Shown here in pieces: positions 43,261-56,800 of a DNA stretch of 64,000 bases. Both the position numbers and the translations under genes were made by a program. The notes beneath the pieces were generated by a model. The model ran no database searches. It had not been told where the DNA came from and saw nothing but the letters and a program-made list of their open reading frames with translations. The stretch is from Blastomussa wellsi (Eukaryota > Cnidaria > Anthozoa > Scleractinia > Plerogyridae), in contig OX393564.1 of NCBI GenBank assembly GCA_947652115.1, forward strand, positions 2,838,621-2,902,620, in the 5' to 3' direction. Within the stretch, counting starts at the first letter, position 1. Each line of letters opens with the position of its first letter.

Positions 43261-44880
43261 ATGTGCGACGAAACTTCAGAGCGTAAGCAAGGTATTTGGT
43301 TTTAAATGATTCAAAACTTATCATAACCAGCGATAATTACTATCAAGTGTTTAGATCTGTGAAAGCTGCAGAATTTTACATCACTGCTAGTAGTTTTCGT
43401 ACACATTTCTACGATTGGACGTTAAAGGGTTAAACACTGAATAACTTGTACAATGCCTCTAGAACTGACGCACGCACTGCAATAAATGTATTATATTTTT
43501 CTGTATCATAGCGTCAATGACGTCTAATAGAGAGGGGAGATTGGTGATTGACCTCGCGGGCTTCGAGTAGCTCGCACACTCAAATCTCGCCGGCTACACA
43601 GGCTTCTAAAAATGGCGCTAATGAATGAATATATACGGTTTTATTCTGTATTTTTTCACACTTTTTTTTACCAATATATTCATTTATTCATTTACTGAGG
43701 GGTTGAGGGGGTTAAGTGCTACACCCTGAGGGGTTGAGGCTTGGGGTTAAGTCGTTCGTCGTTCGTCGTAATTTCAGATCCTTCACGTCGCCGTTCCAGA
43801 GTCATGTCCTCTGTCGGAATCTATTTCTGACGGCCTTGCCCACCTGACCCTTCAAGATAGCCTCAAAAGCAGCTCTGAGCAGAGAGCAGAAATAGTAGGT
43901 AAGTACGGTACACAGCTTCCCAACCCGGGGTTTCTAAGAACAACTTGGAGTCTGGTGACAAGCGGGGTTTCCCACTTTGAATACAAACATGGCGGACGAA
44001 ACAGAATAAACAACAACTGGATTTCCGGCTAGAGTGACTCATGTGAAGGGTTTTGGAGATACAAATATAGTTTAAGTACTCAGTTATGAAGCAGGCAGTC
44101 GAATTTGAAGAGTGTCTGAAAGATTCTCCGCGTTTCAGGTGAGAAAAGACAAGAATACATTCGGAACTGAATGTCGTTATGTCGAAAGAGGCCATTTGGT
44201 AGGCGAGGTCTTCGCTTTTCGATTGTTCTCACTGTTTGTAACGCGACACGGTTCCACTTTACAAAGTGACAATTGCTTGTAAGCCCCTATCTACATTTAA
44301 GTCTAATATACCAAACATCAAACCATTGAATTGAATTAGCTAGTTTCTCTATCTTGGAAGGTCACGTTTTCACGCGAAATCTGTTCAGTTAAATTATATT
44401 AGTAGGAAATGTCGTTTGTCGACGCGTTCTTTTTCGATTTAACGTAAGTGTTTGCTTGATTTTATTTGTTTCCCACATTAGCTGAAGTTCTTAAAATTCT
44501 GTACAATGCAATCACAAGTCCCCTTTCATGCAAGTGTGAGTATTTGATTTAAATAACTCGCACACACACATTGGTTCGAAAACTACGATTCAAGCCTAAT
44601 GTCGTAATAACTTCATTGTGAATAATCGCATCTAAGACTTAGTGTGGTACTTCTTTAACTATTGTTTTAACGCTCTCTACCATAGTTAAATTGAGTGATC
44701 TCCTTTTTGCAATTATCAACGGTACTTAATGTAAATTTACTAAGAACTTTTAGTGGCGTGACTACATGTTTCTCACAATTTCGCAGTGGCCTTCCAGCAG
44801 AGAGATTTAATTATTTTCATGGTTTATTCATTATACTGCGGGTTGTTATGAGCTGGCTATTGCCACCTCGTGCACGGTGA
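43261..44880 (+). CDS. Small four-exon gene model, unrecognised (about 91 aa)
   Basis: Exons 43261-43291, 43800-43898, 44482-44533 and 44787-44880 join to 276 nt (91 residues plus stop) without frame conflict. Start MCDETSERKQ, then SCPLSESISDGLAHLTLQDS, EIVAEVLKILYNAITSPLSC across the exon 2-3-4 region, and a C-terminus YFHGLFIILRVVMSWLLPP. An AATAAA lies 47 bp after the stop. Support: three junctions with plausible sites, consistent phase and a nearby poly(A) signal. Weakness: exon 1 and the exon 2 acceptor were chosen to keep the frame. The hydrophobic C-terminal stretch is too short to call a membrane span with confidence. No family recognised. The ACAP first coding exon sits inside its second intron. 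Confidence 0.45.
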
Positions 44881-47800
44881 TACATTTCTATTTTGTAACA
44901 ATATCATTTTGCCAATCCAGCCAAAAAATAAAAGAAAATAAAATATTCTGGACAGTTGAAGGTTAGTTGCCCTTGTACTTTTCAAAAGAAAAGATGCTGC
45001 ACATTTTATCAATAATTAATGTCTTTCCTCCACTGATGTTTTGGAATTTTCAGTAATAATCATTTTAAGTTGACTTTTTTATGACATGATGTACTAATTA
45101 CAAGTCTATGTAGTTTTTCTGCAACCCTTTGAACTTTCAAACATCATCCTGTGACAGATCAAACTACCTTAGTCATCTTGACGTGCTTAAATATATAGTT
45201 GAACCTCTACTACTTACGGACACCTCACGTAGGCGGATACCTCAATGTATATGGTAACTCCCATATTTATTTATAATTACTGGTCCCTCGTCACAGTACT
45301 AGAGTCTTGATTAATTCAAGTGAATGGACTCTACATAAAGGTTGCATTCTGTTTCTATTGTTAGGTTACAGATTGATCAAAATGAACATGACATTAATGT
45401 TTTGGAAGGTTCTCTAGAAAAGGTGAGATTTTTTGACCAGCAATCATTTCCCATTAATTAATATTTCCCACTGAGAGGTGGGATAGACTTGTGTTTGAAA
45501 AGTGCTGGTGCACTATGCAAACTCTGGCCCCGATTGTTCAAAGGGTGGATAATGCTATCCATCCGATAAATCACTATCCATTGGATATTAGAGTTGGGAA
45601 AACAAACTACGCTATCCACTGGATAGTGATTTATCCGGTGTTTAGCATTCAGGGGCGGATCCAGGATTTTTCTCAGGAGGGGGTGCACCACTAAGGAATG
45701 AAGTAACTGATGGGTGATGTACGCAAAGTACTAGCTATAGTAAAGAGCTGTAGGTCATCCGTCAGGAGGGGTGCACACCCTCTCCCCCCCCTTAGATCTG
45801 CCCCTGGCATTAAGCCAACGAGGGCCTTGATTATGAGGTCTACATTTAGGTCAGGGTTGAGGCGGCTAAGTATTGTTTTTTATTATCAGAAGAACTGACT
45901 CCCCTCCCATTTTCATACTATGCCTGAAAAAAGAAAATGCCACCACCCTTTAGATTCTCTGTTCCATTTGTTTCCTAACTGAAATTGTGGGGATATTTGG
46001 TGAAATGGTAAGTCTGCTCCCTTAGTTTGAAATCTATAAAGTTAACATTATTAATAGCTCTCTCCATTTCTACCTTACATACATTAAAATTCCATTTACA
46101 GCTTATCAAGCTTTGTAATGGAATGGTTGAGTCAGGAAAACAGTTTAACTTATCTACAAGGTAAGCATTGATTTCTCTTCATACTGGAGTAAAATGGGAG
46201 AAACTTGACAAAATGATGTGGATCGGGTGAGAGCTGGTGCACTAACTGGTGATGGACTATACAGCTTGTTTCCACCCAGTAGGGGAGGGACAAAACAGCT
46301 AGACTGATCTGGCTCCACTGGTCCTTATAGTGAACTAACCTTTCACTTGTTCACCGGCATGTAAATATTTTTCAAGCTATTAAATGTTTACTATTAAAGT
46401 GACGTTAATGGAGCTGCATCATGATTTTTCCATTTTGCCTAAATTTTTCAAATTTGTCATTTGTGATCTGTCTTAATGATGTTTTCTTTTTTTAAAGGGA
46501 ATTTGGTTCCTCACAAAAACGATTCAAAATATTGTGACAGTTACATGGCATACATGTAGATGAGCTTTAAGCTTTCCACACCAAGATTAATTGGTGAGGT
46601 CTTGAAAAGTGGTCTTCATCGAGTAAAAACAAAGAAAATATCTTAATCGTGAAGGAGGTTTTGATATCCGTTCTTAATTACGGGTAGCATAGATTTTGAC
46701 AATTTAATTTCTCTGTTTACTCCTTAGTTTTTGTTTTGATGGAGGAGATATATCAAAAACTCGAGACAGTGTTTCATCGGCTATCCAAACACCTCGAAAG
46801 TCATTAAAAATACTCTGCTGCCCGTCATATTCTCTTCTTGGTGTTTGGATGACCAGATGAAACACCGTCTCTCATGTTTGATATATTTATTTACTTCTAA
46901 CTTAAAAGTCTGTCCACGGACTAAATCTGCATTGTGACCATTCAAATCGGTTTTACTTTCACATTGTAATACACGTAAATTTGGTTTTTAGCATTTTCCA
47001 GAATGAAATGTGGACTTTTTGGCAAATTTTGACTTTGGCCACCTCTTGGAGTGAAGGGTTACTACTAAGGGAGAAAAACACAAAAGAGGTGATACTAAAC
47101 CAAAAGGAACAAGTATGGTTAAGGATGGAGAAGATTGAGACAGATTACAAATGACGATTTTGAAAAATTTAAGCTAAATTTTTCAAAATGCACGAACCGT
47201 GACGTAGCTTCTTTAATTTATCTCATGTTTGCACCTTGAAGTTGCTAGTCTCTTTTTTTCAGTGATTTGGTGCATGGTATAGACAGTCTGATGAAATATT
47301 TTGTGGGAGATGAACTGGTGTCCTCTACACTCAAAAAATTCTCTTGTGCTTTGACTATGCTCCAGGACTACTTAAAAGTGAGTGAGATTTTAATCACATT
47401 AATAAATGTTTGACAACTTAGTGTCCACTATGTGTTTCATCTATCAGTAGGTTGGTGTTAGCCTCTTGAAATCCTAACTGCCAAAATGTAATGTATCGAA
47501 GCAGCAAATAAATATAGTTATCGATATAAGAAGGAAGAAATTCAAGGTAGAATTTACATTATTGAAATGTTCATTGTTTGAAAATTTTGTATTATTAAGT
47601 AATTAAACAGCTACTTTTAGATGTTTTCTCCTACTGTGTCTGGGAATTAAACTTTGCTATCCTTTAATTTGCATTTAACAAATAACTATTGCAGACTAAC
47701 GTCATAATGATTGTTAAAAAGTTATCATCATGTGTCTTCAAAACAATGGGCACAATGCATATCATTACAGGCCCTGCTTATTAACAGCAGGGTTTCCAAG

Positions 47801-50800
47801 GAGCTGGCAGAAGGCAGTATATTTTATTCACAAAGTGCATTCAATTAATATGGGCTTTTGTGCTGGAGAAAACATAACATAACGTTAACAGTACAGCAGC
47901 TGCCCTGTAGTCCATAACTAAAGTTCATGAGTGGATGAATAAAGTGGTTGTTCACTACATTGTGTGCAATTATTTTGTTAACTTTCTTTTCTCCCCCTAC
48001 CATTTTTTTTTTACCCAACAGAAACGAAATAGGCTTCAAATCCTGGCAAAAAGGGTTTGGGTTCGCTTCTCTTTCTTATTTTTCTGTAGAAATATTATTT
48101 GCAAGTTATTTAGAGTTATCATAGATTGAATCAATTGCCCTTGCAAACTTAAGATCTTTCCCTGCACCCACTGAACAGTGTTGAATTCCTAAAGAATGTA
48201 GACGATTTGTGGGACATTTGACTCCTTACACCCAACATTGTCTGGGGGTGGGGGGGGGGGGGTGTAAACAGAATTGCTGTTGTTTATGGAAGTGTGACGA
48301 AGTGCCCCAGATGTTTTGGCTTGGATTGTAGATTTCAGTACATTTACATTTTGTTATTTTCAATCAGTGACTCTATGGAATGAAATCAAATTATGAAGAA
48401 AGACCAACAGAAGTGAAATTGTTATGTTTGCAGTAAATGTAATAAATAGGACAATTAACATTGAGTATATTTTGTGTCATTAGACTCTTTTAGAACAAGC
48501 CCAAACATCTATAACTAGTACGCTGCAAACTTTCATCAAAGAGTAAGTGTGATCTCAATACAAAATATTTTATTTTTTTCGCTATGAGAACCACCGAAGG
48601 AATTTAAATGTATCCCCTAAAACCTTCTGATTAGAGAGAGCAGGAAATGTGCAGTAATCAAATGGTGATGAGTGAAAGTAGGAAATAATTTCCCAGTCAC
48701 ATATTTTGTCAAAATTTTTATAATTTCCCAAAGGCTCTGGAAATAATTGGTAAGAATTTTGACAAAATTCGAGTGAAATTATTTTCTTATTTCACAAGTA
48801 TACGAATCAATTTGATTACCTTTAAATATCATAGGTCACAAATTATGCTCACAATTGTGGGTTATGGACTTGTTTGTTGTATTGTGGAATTTCTTGCCAA
48901 ATGTTGAGTACCATGGCAATTTAAATTATAGGTAACTATAATTTAATTTGTCATTGATAATTATTTTAAGCACAAGCATAAATTGCTGTATATTGTTTTA
49001 ATTTTTTCAGGGAAGTAAGGAAGGTTAAAGAGACCAAAAAGCTGTTTGATAGAGTCAGTGATGATTTGGATAAGTGAGTACAAGAATTAATAAAAAATAT
49101 TATTGTTGTTCAGTACAGGACTGCAAATAATAGTCAGGCATTTTACGCTTTGCAGTTTAAACACCAGTTTTTTTGCATTACGCTGGCAATGCATTGTTGA
49201 ACAGTACTGCAACAGTTATGACAATATCTGAACTCGCTGCAGTTTTGTCTGATCAAAATGGCGACAAAGTCGGACAGATGTCCTTTCACAGGACTAAATG
49301 TAATATTGGCTAAGTTAAAATTGAGCCGATGCTGGTTAGTGGCAATATAATCTTGTGACTATGCTGTGGACTCCCCTGGCCTCACATGCTTTTGCATTTC
49401 AGCTGGGCAAACACTTGCAGTTATTTCGAGCTTTTTATCTAATATTTTGTTTTGATCTTTTCCTCAGTGCCTTGACAAAAAATGCACAACTTCCACGCCA
49501 CTGTAAGCCATCTGAGGCCGAGGAGGTGAGATTTTTGTTTCCATTTCTGTGGCACTTTTAATTATTACTTTTTTTCAATTTCCTTTTGAAATGTTTATTA
49601 ATTAAACTGTTTAAACTGTATTCATTGGCAGGCAAAGAATATCGTAACAGCAATGCATTCATGTTTTAACCACACAGCTTTGGACTATGCCTTCCAGGTA
49701 AAGTTGTGTTAACTAGTCTTCTTTCCGAGATGCATGTATTAACCAATATACAATGTATTTGGTATGTTTAACAGATCAACATTTTGCAGTCACGGAGGAG
49801 AATTGATGTTTTGGATACTGTAAGTTGTAAAGTCATATTTTATTATTTTAATTAATAATTTATAGCATGTGCCTTAAGTTTGTTTCGTACAAGTAACGGT
49901 TGGGTGGTGGTTTTGTGAGTTGATGTGCCGATTTGCTGTTTTGTTACTGTTTCAGATTCTAAAGTTCATGCGTGCCCAGTCGCTGTACTTTCATCAGGGC
50001 TATGACTTGATGAATGATTTAGATCAGTACATGAAGAAAGTGTCAAGTGAGGTATGCAAGGAAAAGTGTATTTTTAAGTGCTGTAAAATTATTACTAAAT
50101 TGTAGACAAGAGAAAACAGTTCAGGTTTTAACACTGTGTTCATACGTTCATGAATGGAATTTCAGAATTTAATTCTCCAGGCCAGCTGGAATGTCAGGGA
50201 ATTTAAGTGTTGGATAATAGATAATTTCCAAGAAAATGGACAAATGTAGGTCATGGATAAGTCAAGGAAAAGGTCATAGAAAGTCATGGAATTCTGAAAG
50301 CTCAAAGGAGTTAGCACCCTATTAACAGGGCTGAAACCCACCCTATAGTATGCTGTAAAAATATTGTCCGTTACTCAACCACCGACTCCACCGAGCTATA
50401 ATAAAACTTCTTCTTCTTCTGGTGTGCAAAATTTGTTCAAATTGAAGGATACCTCAAAGTAAAAATTTACTAGTGAAAAATATTTTTGAATGGTAAAAAC
50501 ACCAAATATATAATCCACAAATAATCAAGGATGGTCAGCACTTTAAGTCCCAATATCCACATAAAAATGACTGACTTGTTGAAAGATCAATATTGAAATC
50601 CATACCCTTTAGGTGACCATTTTTAATTATTAAAAAATTTTCTCATAGCCTTTCTATGGTGTAGTGCCTCAAATTCATGCCTAAAATCCTTTGTCCAGGG
50701 TTGTCAGTAGGTTTTTGAGTAGCAGGTTCCATCCAAAAAGTAGGCGGCTATTTCCATTTTATTTCTCCAATATCATGCTTAGAACTGACCTACTAACATT

Positions 50801-53800
50801 CAGAGTAGCCTGCGCAGTATTCGGAATAGCAGGTGAAATGCGCCTGTTGCCGGCTTATTTTGACAACCCTGCTTTGTCTATAAACATCCACATGAGACTA
50901 AGGATGTATAAAGTATTGCTATTCAAATTTGGGCGTCATTTATGCAAAGTGTCTATGGAAACAGCAGGGCATCTTAAAAATGTTGCCCATTTTTTCCAAG
51001 TTTGTTGCTCGCATTTGTAACTGTAACTTATTCTTTTCATTGCCTTTTCGTAATCTAGCTGGAAAAAGTTTCTGTTCAGTTTACAGTGGACAAGAAAGAG
51101 ATGGAAGAGAGACACACCCTGGTCCAGAAAATGGTACAGAAAAAATGACAATAGAATTTATTAGTAGGCACTCAGTCATGTTTTATTGTCCAGGTGAGAA
51201 GTTAACTTCACCATGCATTGTTTTGTTATAGAACAACACTTTGTAGTGTCAAGTGTGCTTCACTACCAGAAATAACGCAGAAAACTTTGAACTTGAACTT
51301 TATTTTTATTTAAACACGGTAAATCTATCAGATAAAATAATAATAATAAAAATTACAATCTACTGTAATCTATATAAACATGATCTAAAAATTTAAATAG
51401 TAAAAATAGAGAAAATAAAGAAATTCTGCTTTACATAGATTCAGTGTGCGTTATCGATTCAGACGAAGAAATCGCGACAACCATTTCGAAAAGTTTGAAG
51501 CCAGTTTGCTTGCCGCAATTCAGGGGACAAGCTGTTCCAGATAACCGCACCATTATAGCTAAAGCTACTTTTCAGGAAATTGGTGTGGGGCAATGGAACA
51601 GCTAGTCTGTTTTCAGAGTTCCTTAAATTATAAGGTGGATCATATTTAGCGAAAAGAGAACCAAGATAGTCAGGTGCAAGACCATGTATAGATTTATAGA
51701 CCGTAAGGGCCACTTGTATTTGTCGCTGAGTATCCAACCATTTCCAGTTGAGTTGCTCAAAAAGAGGACCAGCGCTTGTGTCATAACTGGAGAAGGTTAG
51801 AATACGGGCAGCCCGATTTTGAAAGAATCAATCGATTTTGAAAGAAATACTCTCTGTTGCTTCATGCTACAGAAACCGGGATAAGCTCCAGCCTAATGGG
51901 CCACTAGTCCCGAATGCAGACTTTACCTTACCTTAGTTTTAATAGGTGTGGTTCCATGCCTTTGTTTAGGAGGAAACTGGCAGCTTAGGAAGAAGAACAC
52001 TAGATGACCCAAGGTATGAATGATTTATATCTGACAGAAGCTCGTAGCTTAGTTTCACTGGTCAACAGTTTTGCATACGTCAGGTCTTAAGATTTTGTTG
52101 CAGGACAGCATCAGGATTTGGTGGTACCCAGGATATACTTTAGTTGTATAAAACTGTGTTTTCTTATTTATCAATAAAGGGCAAAATTACTGAGCGCTGA
52201 TTGGTTGAGAGAGAGGGCATTTTTTCTTAATCGAGGGCATTTTTAGTAATCAAGAGAGGGCATGATTACCTGTTAATGATTGGCTAATCCATTAATTGCC
52301 GTAGCGCTAAACAGGCTTCCCAGATAAAAATAGACTGCGCGCGTGGTTTTCCTTCGTATAAATTTTGCCCTTTATTGATAAACAAGTAATCCCATGAGAC
52401 CTCGTACTATTAAGGATTAATTGCACTTGAGTTTTCAAAATTTTCCAAATTGCCCTCGTCGCTTCGCGACTCGGCCAATTTTGGAAAATTTTGAAAACTC
52501 TCGTGCAATTAATCCTTAATAGTACTTGGCCTCATGTGATTACCTATACAAATAAACTTATGCTAAAAACCCAGGATTGAAAACAGTCAGGCAAAGTCAA
52601 TTTACCTGGCTCGTAATTGTAAATAAACAACTGTTGCTTCAATGTATGTTCTGTAAGTATGACTAGATGGCTAGTTGTCAAAGTCTAAAGTATTGTCAGT
52701 TTAAAAATTCAAATTAAACCCTTATTTAGTGGCAACTTCTATATTAAGTGGATGTGGTCAGCCACATCTTGGTCATTGGTTCCAAGAAGGATTTTTCAGT
52801 CTATAATATTGCTTTTTGTGATCTCCTACTTAAAGGCAAGAAAGAATCTAACATTTTGGTTTGGTTTGTTTAGAACAAGGTGTTGACAGATCAGAGTCTA
52901 AAATAGCAGGTGTCGGTGATGACTGAAAAAAAGTCATCCAAACGAAAGCATCATCATTCTGTGGTGATTCCTTTCCAAGCACTTTTGCATTGAAATAAAA
53001 TAATTTCTGATGAGCCCCTATTAAGCGGCCACTTGAATAAGACTTTACTTGGACGTTAATGTCCAGTTCATTACTTTTTACTGGTTATATCAATGCTCAC
53101 CCTTTGTCTGTGTTTGTTCTAGTGGTTTGGCGATGGAAGGCTACTTGTTTAAAAGGAGTAGTAATGCTTTTAAGAGTTGGCACAGGTTAGAATTGCAATT
53201 TGTAGATTAAAATCATTACAAATAGAAAACCCCACTCTTGATTTTCATTTTATCCATGAAAGTGTGGCATGGGTTTGTCCATCATGCCTGGAATTGCTAT
53301 AGATGCGACTGCTGCCTGACTGACTGATTCTGTCTGCTTTTTTGTTCACACAGGAGATATTTTACAGTACAAAACAACCAGCTTATGTATCAGAAGCGGT
53401 TAAAGGTGTGTGGGTTTGTCTGTAAGGCCTGGTTCACACTCTTAACATATAATATTAGCACAAATTTTATGGCAAGGTCATCCAAATGCTAAAATGTTAG
53501 ACGTCAATTTAATGCTTTATGCCACCAGTGTGAACAACACAACATAACGAAATAGAACAACATATTAAGGACATAGAGGGTAACAACACAAGAAAAAAAA
53601 AATGATCTTTTCTGTGTTGTTATGTCTATCTTGCTAGTAGCTCAGCCTTCATTTGTCTTGGCAGATTGGAACTGTGAATTATAGTTTGTTCTTCTAATTT
53701 TGTTTTTAATGTGCACATGTTGTACATGTATGTAAAACCTGCAGACAGTGTGTGAACATTCAAAGGAAAGCACTTGCTTCAAACTGTTTACAAACGTATT

Positions 53801-56800
53801 GAGTGTGTAAGGTCTTATTTTGGATTTGTCACTGAGTGACAAGCTTTTTGAAACAAAATATATTGAATGATGTACTTTGGCATCATTAGTGAAGGGTTAA
53901 CAACAAGACCTTTTTACTTGTTTTGTTTTTAGGATGACCAAACTGTTCTTGCTGAAGATCTTAGATTGTGCAAAATCAGGCTTGCAGAAGAAGCAATAGA
54001 GAGACGATTCATCTTTGAAGTTGTCTCGCCAACAAAGTACTTGGCTTGATTATTTTCTGAATTTTATAGTCCAACCTGGTGATTCTACCCATATGCATTA
54101 ATATGCCAGACTGTAGTACTATACTGAAAATACTGAACGTATTGGGGTGTGACTTATATACTGACTTAAACTCTGCCATAAAAAAGAATATGAAATGAAC
54201 AGCCACACCTTGTTTACATGACACTGGAATGAAAATCTTGCACAGGTGCAGGAATGGGGAACTGCGCTGGTGTGACATTTTGTGGTGGCATGTAAATGAT
54301 TGCAGAGTCATGAAGGGAATTGGGTTGAACTATCGCCGGTATGAAAGTCACGTCCCTGGTATCATGTAAACACCCACTAAGAACTCATTAATTGTATTCA
54401 AGATTTAGTTCGCTAATTTCATGTAACAGTTGGCGTGTGTTGTGTAAATATTTTTTTAAACATGTTATAATTTGCTTCATAGATCGTGGTACCTCCAAGC
54501 TGACAATGACTCATTAAGAGTGGAATGGATGGAAGCTATGCAGGTCAGTTAATAAGTAAACTGCAACTATTGTAGATTAAACAGAATTACATCATCATTA
54601 TAAGGTGTTCAGCACACTTCTACATCACGTACTGTAGCTAGTTTGAGTTATACTAGCTGTAGTGGCACTAACTCCACCAAAACACCAAGACCTTGTTTCA
54701 TCTTCATTTCTCCTTCCACTTTGAACCATTTGGTTTAATTTTAGCTCAGGTCCTACTTTTTCACATAAATTATTCAACTGTCTACGGTAGGTGCATCGTG
54801 GCACAAGTAAACTACCAAGTAGTAGGTGTAAAAAAAAAATATATATTTTATCAATGATTTATTTTTGAATCACAGGCCAGCATTGACAAGGCATTTAATA
54901 GCACTACTACTGGAGAAACTGATAGCAGTGAGGTGGGTGTGAGTAAAGTCGCTGATAGTGAATATTTTACTGCATGTACGCTATTTTCTTATACAGTACA
55001 ATTTTGACAAAAGAAGGCGTGATATTGATATGGATTGGGATAGGGATTTGGTATTCAGTATGACATGGAAAAATAATTGTATACACTGGCAACACTTGGA
55101 TCCATCTTGTTAGTTTGCCGAGGAATCAACTAAAAGCCAAGCTTCATACATGTCCATTATATTACGTATTATATGCATGGTTGTCAATAAGATTTGAACT
55201 ATGCAGAGATATTTTGAAAGTAGATGGCACTTTTAAGCGTTTTTGTAATGACCGCTTTTTTCCCGCTTATCTCCACCAAATTGTAGCCGGTGAAAACATT
55301 TAAGTAGCCAGCGATATCGCCGCTTGCCGGTGCTTATTGACAACCCTGTATATGAACCTCAGGGTTTCCATGGCTGAAATAAAACATGAATGATTGTTTC
55401 CAGTGTCTTTCAGTCACTTGTTTGTGCTTTTGGACCTTTAGATTATTTTAGATGTTTTTACAGTGTGGTAATAATAAATTAAATTTGCAGCTGTTATGTT
55501 TACACACCCACACAACTATTAATAAAATAGCAGCCTTCAATTTTGACTTTCCAGTCCTTTGTAACCAGTGGTTGGCACCATTTGTTTTTCTCAGAGTGAC
55601 TCACTGGGATCAGGTGTAAAGAGTAAAAGTATGGATTCTTTAGACAAAGTTTCTGGACCAGCAAGGTTTGATCACATTCAGATTGTAACCTGTCAGAACC
55701 CTTCTTTATACTTTGTAGACATGCGGCTCTCAATGTGTGTGCTGAGTTCTCACCAGTATGGAAGATGTGGCTAATTCAGCCTGTTATACTGATGACTTGC
55801 AGAAATCTTTCAAATCTTTCAGCGTGGTTGTTATTTGCACATGAAAATTCAAATCCAAGCAATAAGTTGCCAATTACATTATTACTGTTACCGCTCTTTT
55901 AAGTCCCTTTCTTATAATTATTCACCATGCCTATGAGCCAGGCTCACCCTCCAGTCTCCCTCCTTAGATTATTATGATCAAAATTTATAAACTTTTTTGT
56001 TTCTCAAAATGCAAATATTCCCCTGAGCTCGAGGTCTTACATGATTGTAATAGAGCTTTTACACCTAAAGGGGTTCGTATGCCTTAGTTCCTGGTAGAAA
56101 TCCATGATTTTTTTTAAAAAAATTTTACAGAAGCAACAGTACACAATTATTTTGACTTGTTGTCAAATTGTTATCTCTTTTTGATTTTATTTTATTCACT
56201 CTTCGTACTAGTTTACCCTCCAACACCCAGGGCTGTACATGTATCATTACCGGTAATAGCTGTTACCATGGCATTGTTTCTTTTTTCCAAAGTAATCTGG
56301 AAGTTATTAGAGCTGTGGCTGGTAATGACAAGTGCGCTGACTGTGGAGGTTCTGGTAAGATACATTGGGTACTAGCTATAATTATTAAAAACTAGCTATT
56401 GTATATTGCATTTCCTGAGTTTTGATTGGTTTAGAGGCAATGGTATATGAGTTCATATACCATTGCCCTACAAATGTGGTACGTGTACGCATAAAATAAT
56501 TCATTTTTCGCAATGTTTGTTCAATATTCTTTGGGCGTTTTTAATAAAACAATCATTCCACGCTCAACGTGCGCTCGTGGAATAATTGTTAAGTATAGTC
56601 AGTGTTCATGTTGATTTTTCCTAAAATCTGGTTGGCCGAACAAAGTTTTAGTTGTCTTGGGCAACTGCTAGTTTCGAGCACTGTTATTAACGTTACAGGA
56701 ATGAAATAAGGTGACCCATTCATGCCTTTTTTAGTTGTCTTTTTTCCATCAATAGGGTGTACTTTTTTGGGTTTGCACCTTAAATAGGGTACCAAATTCC

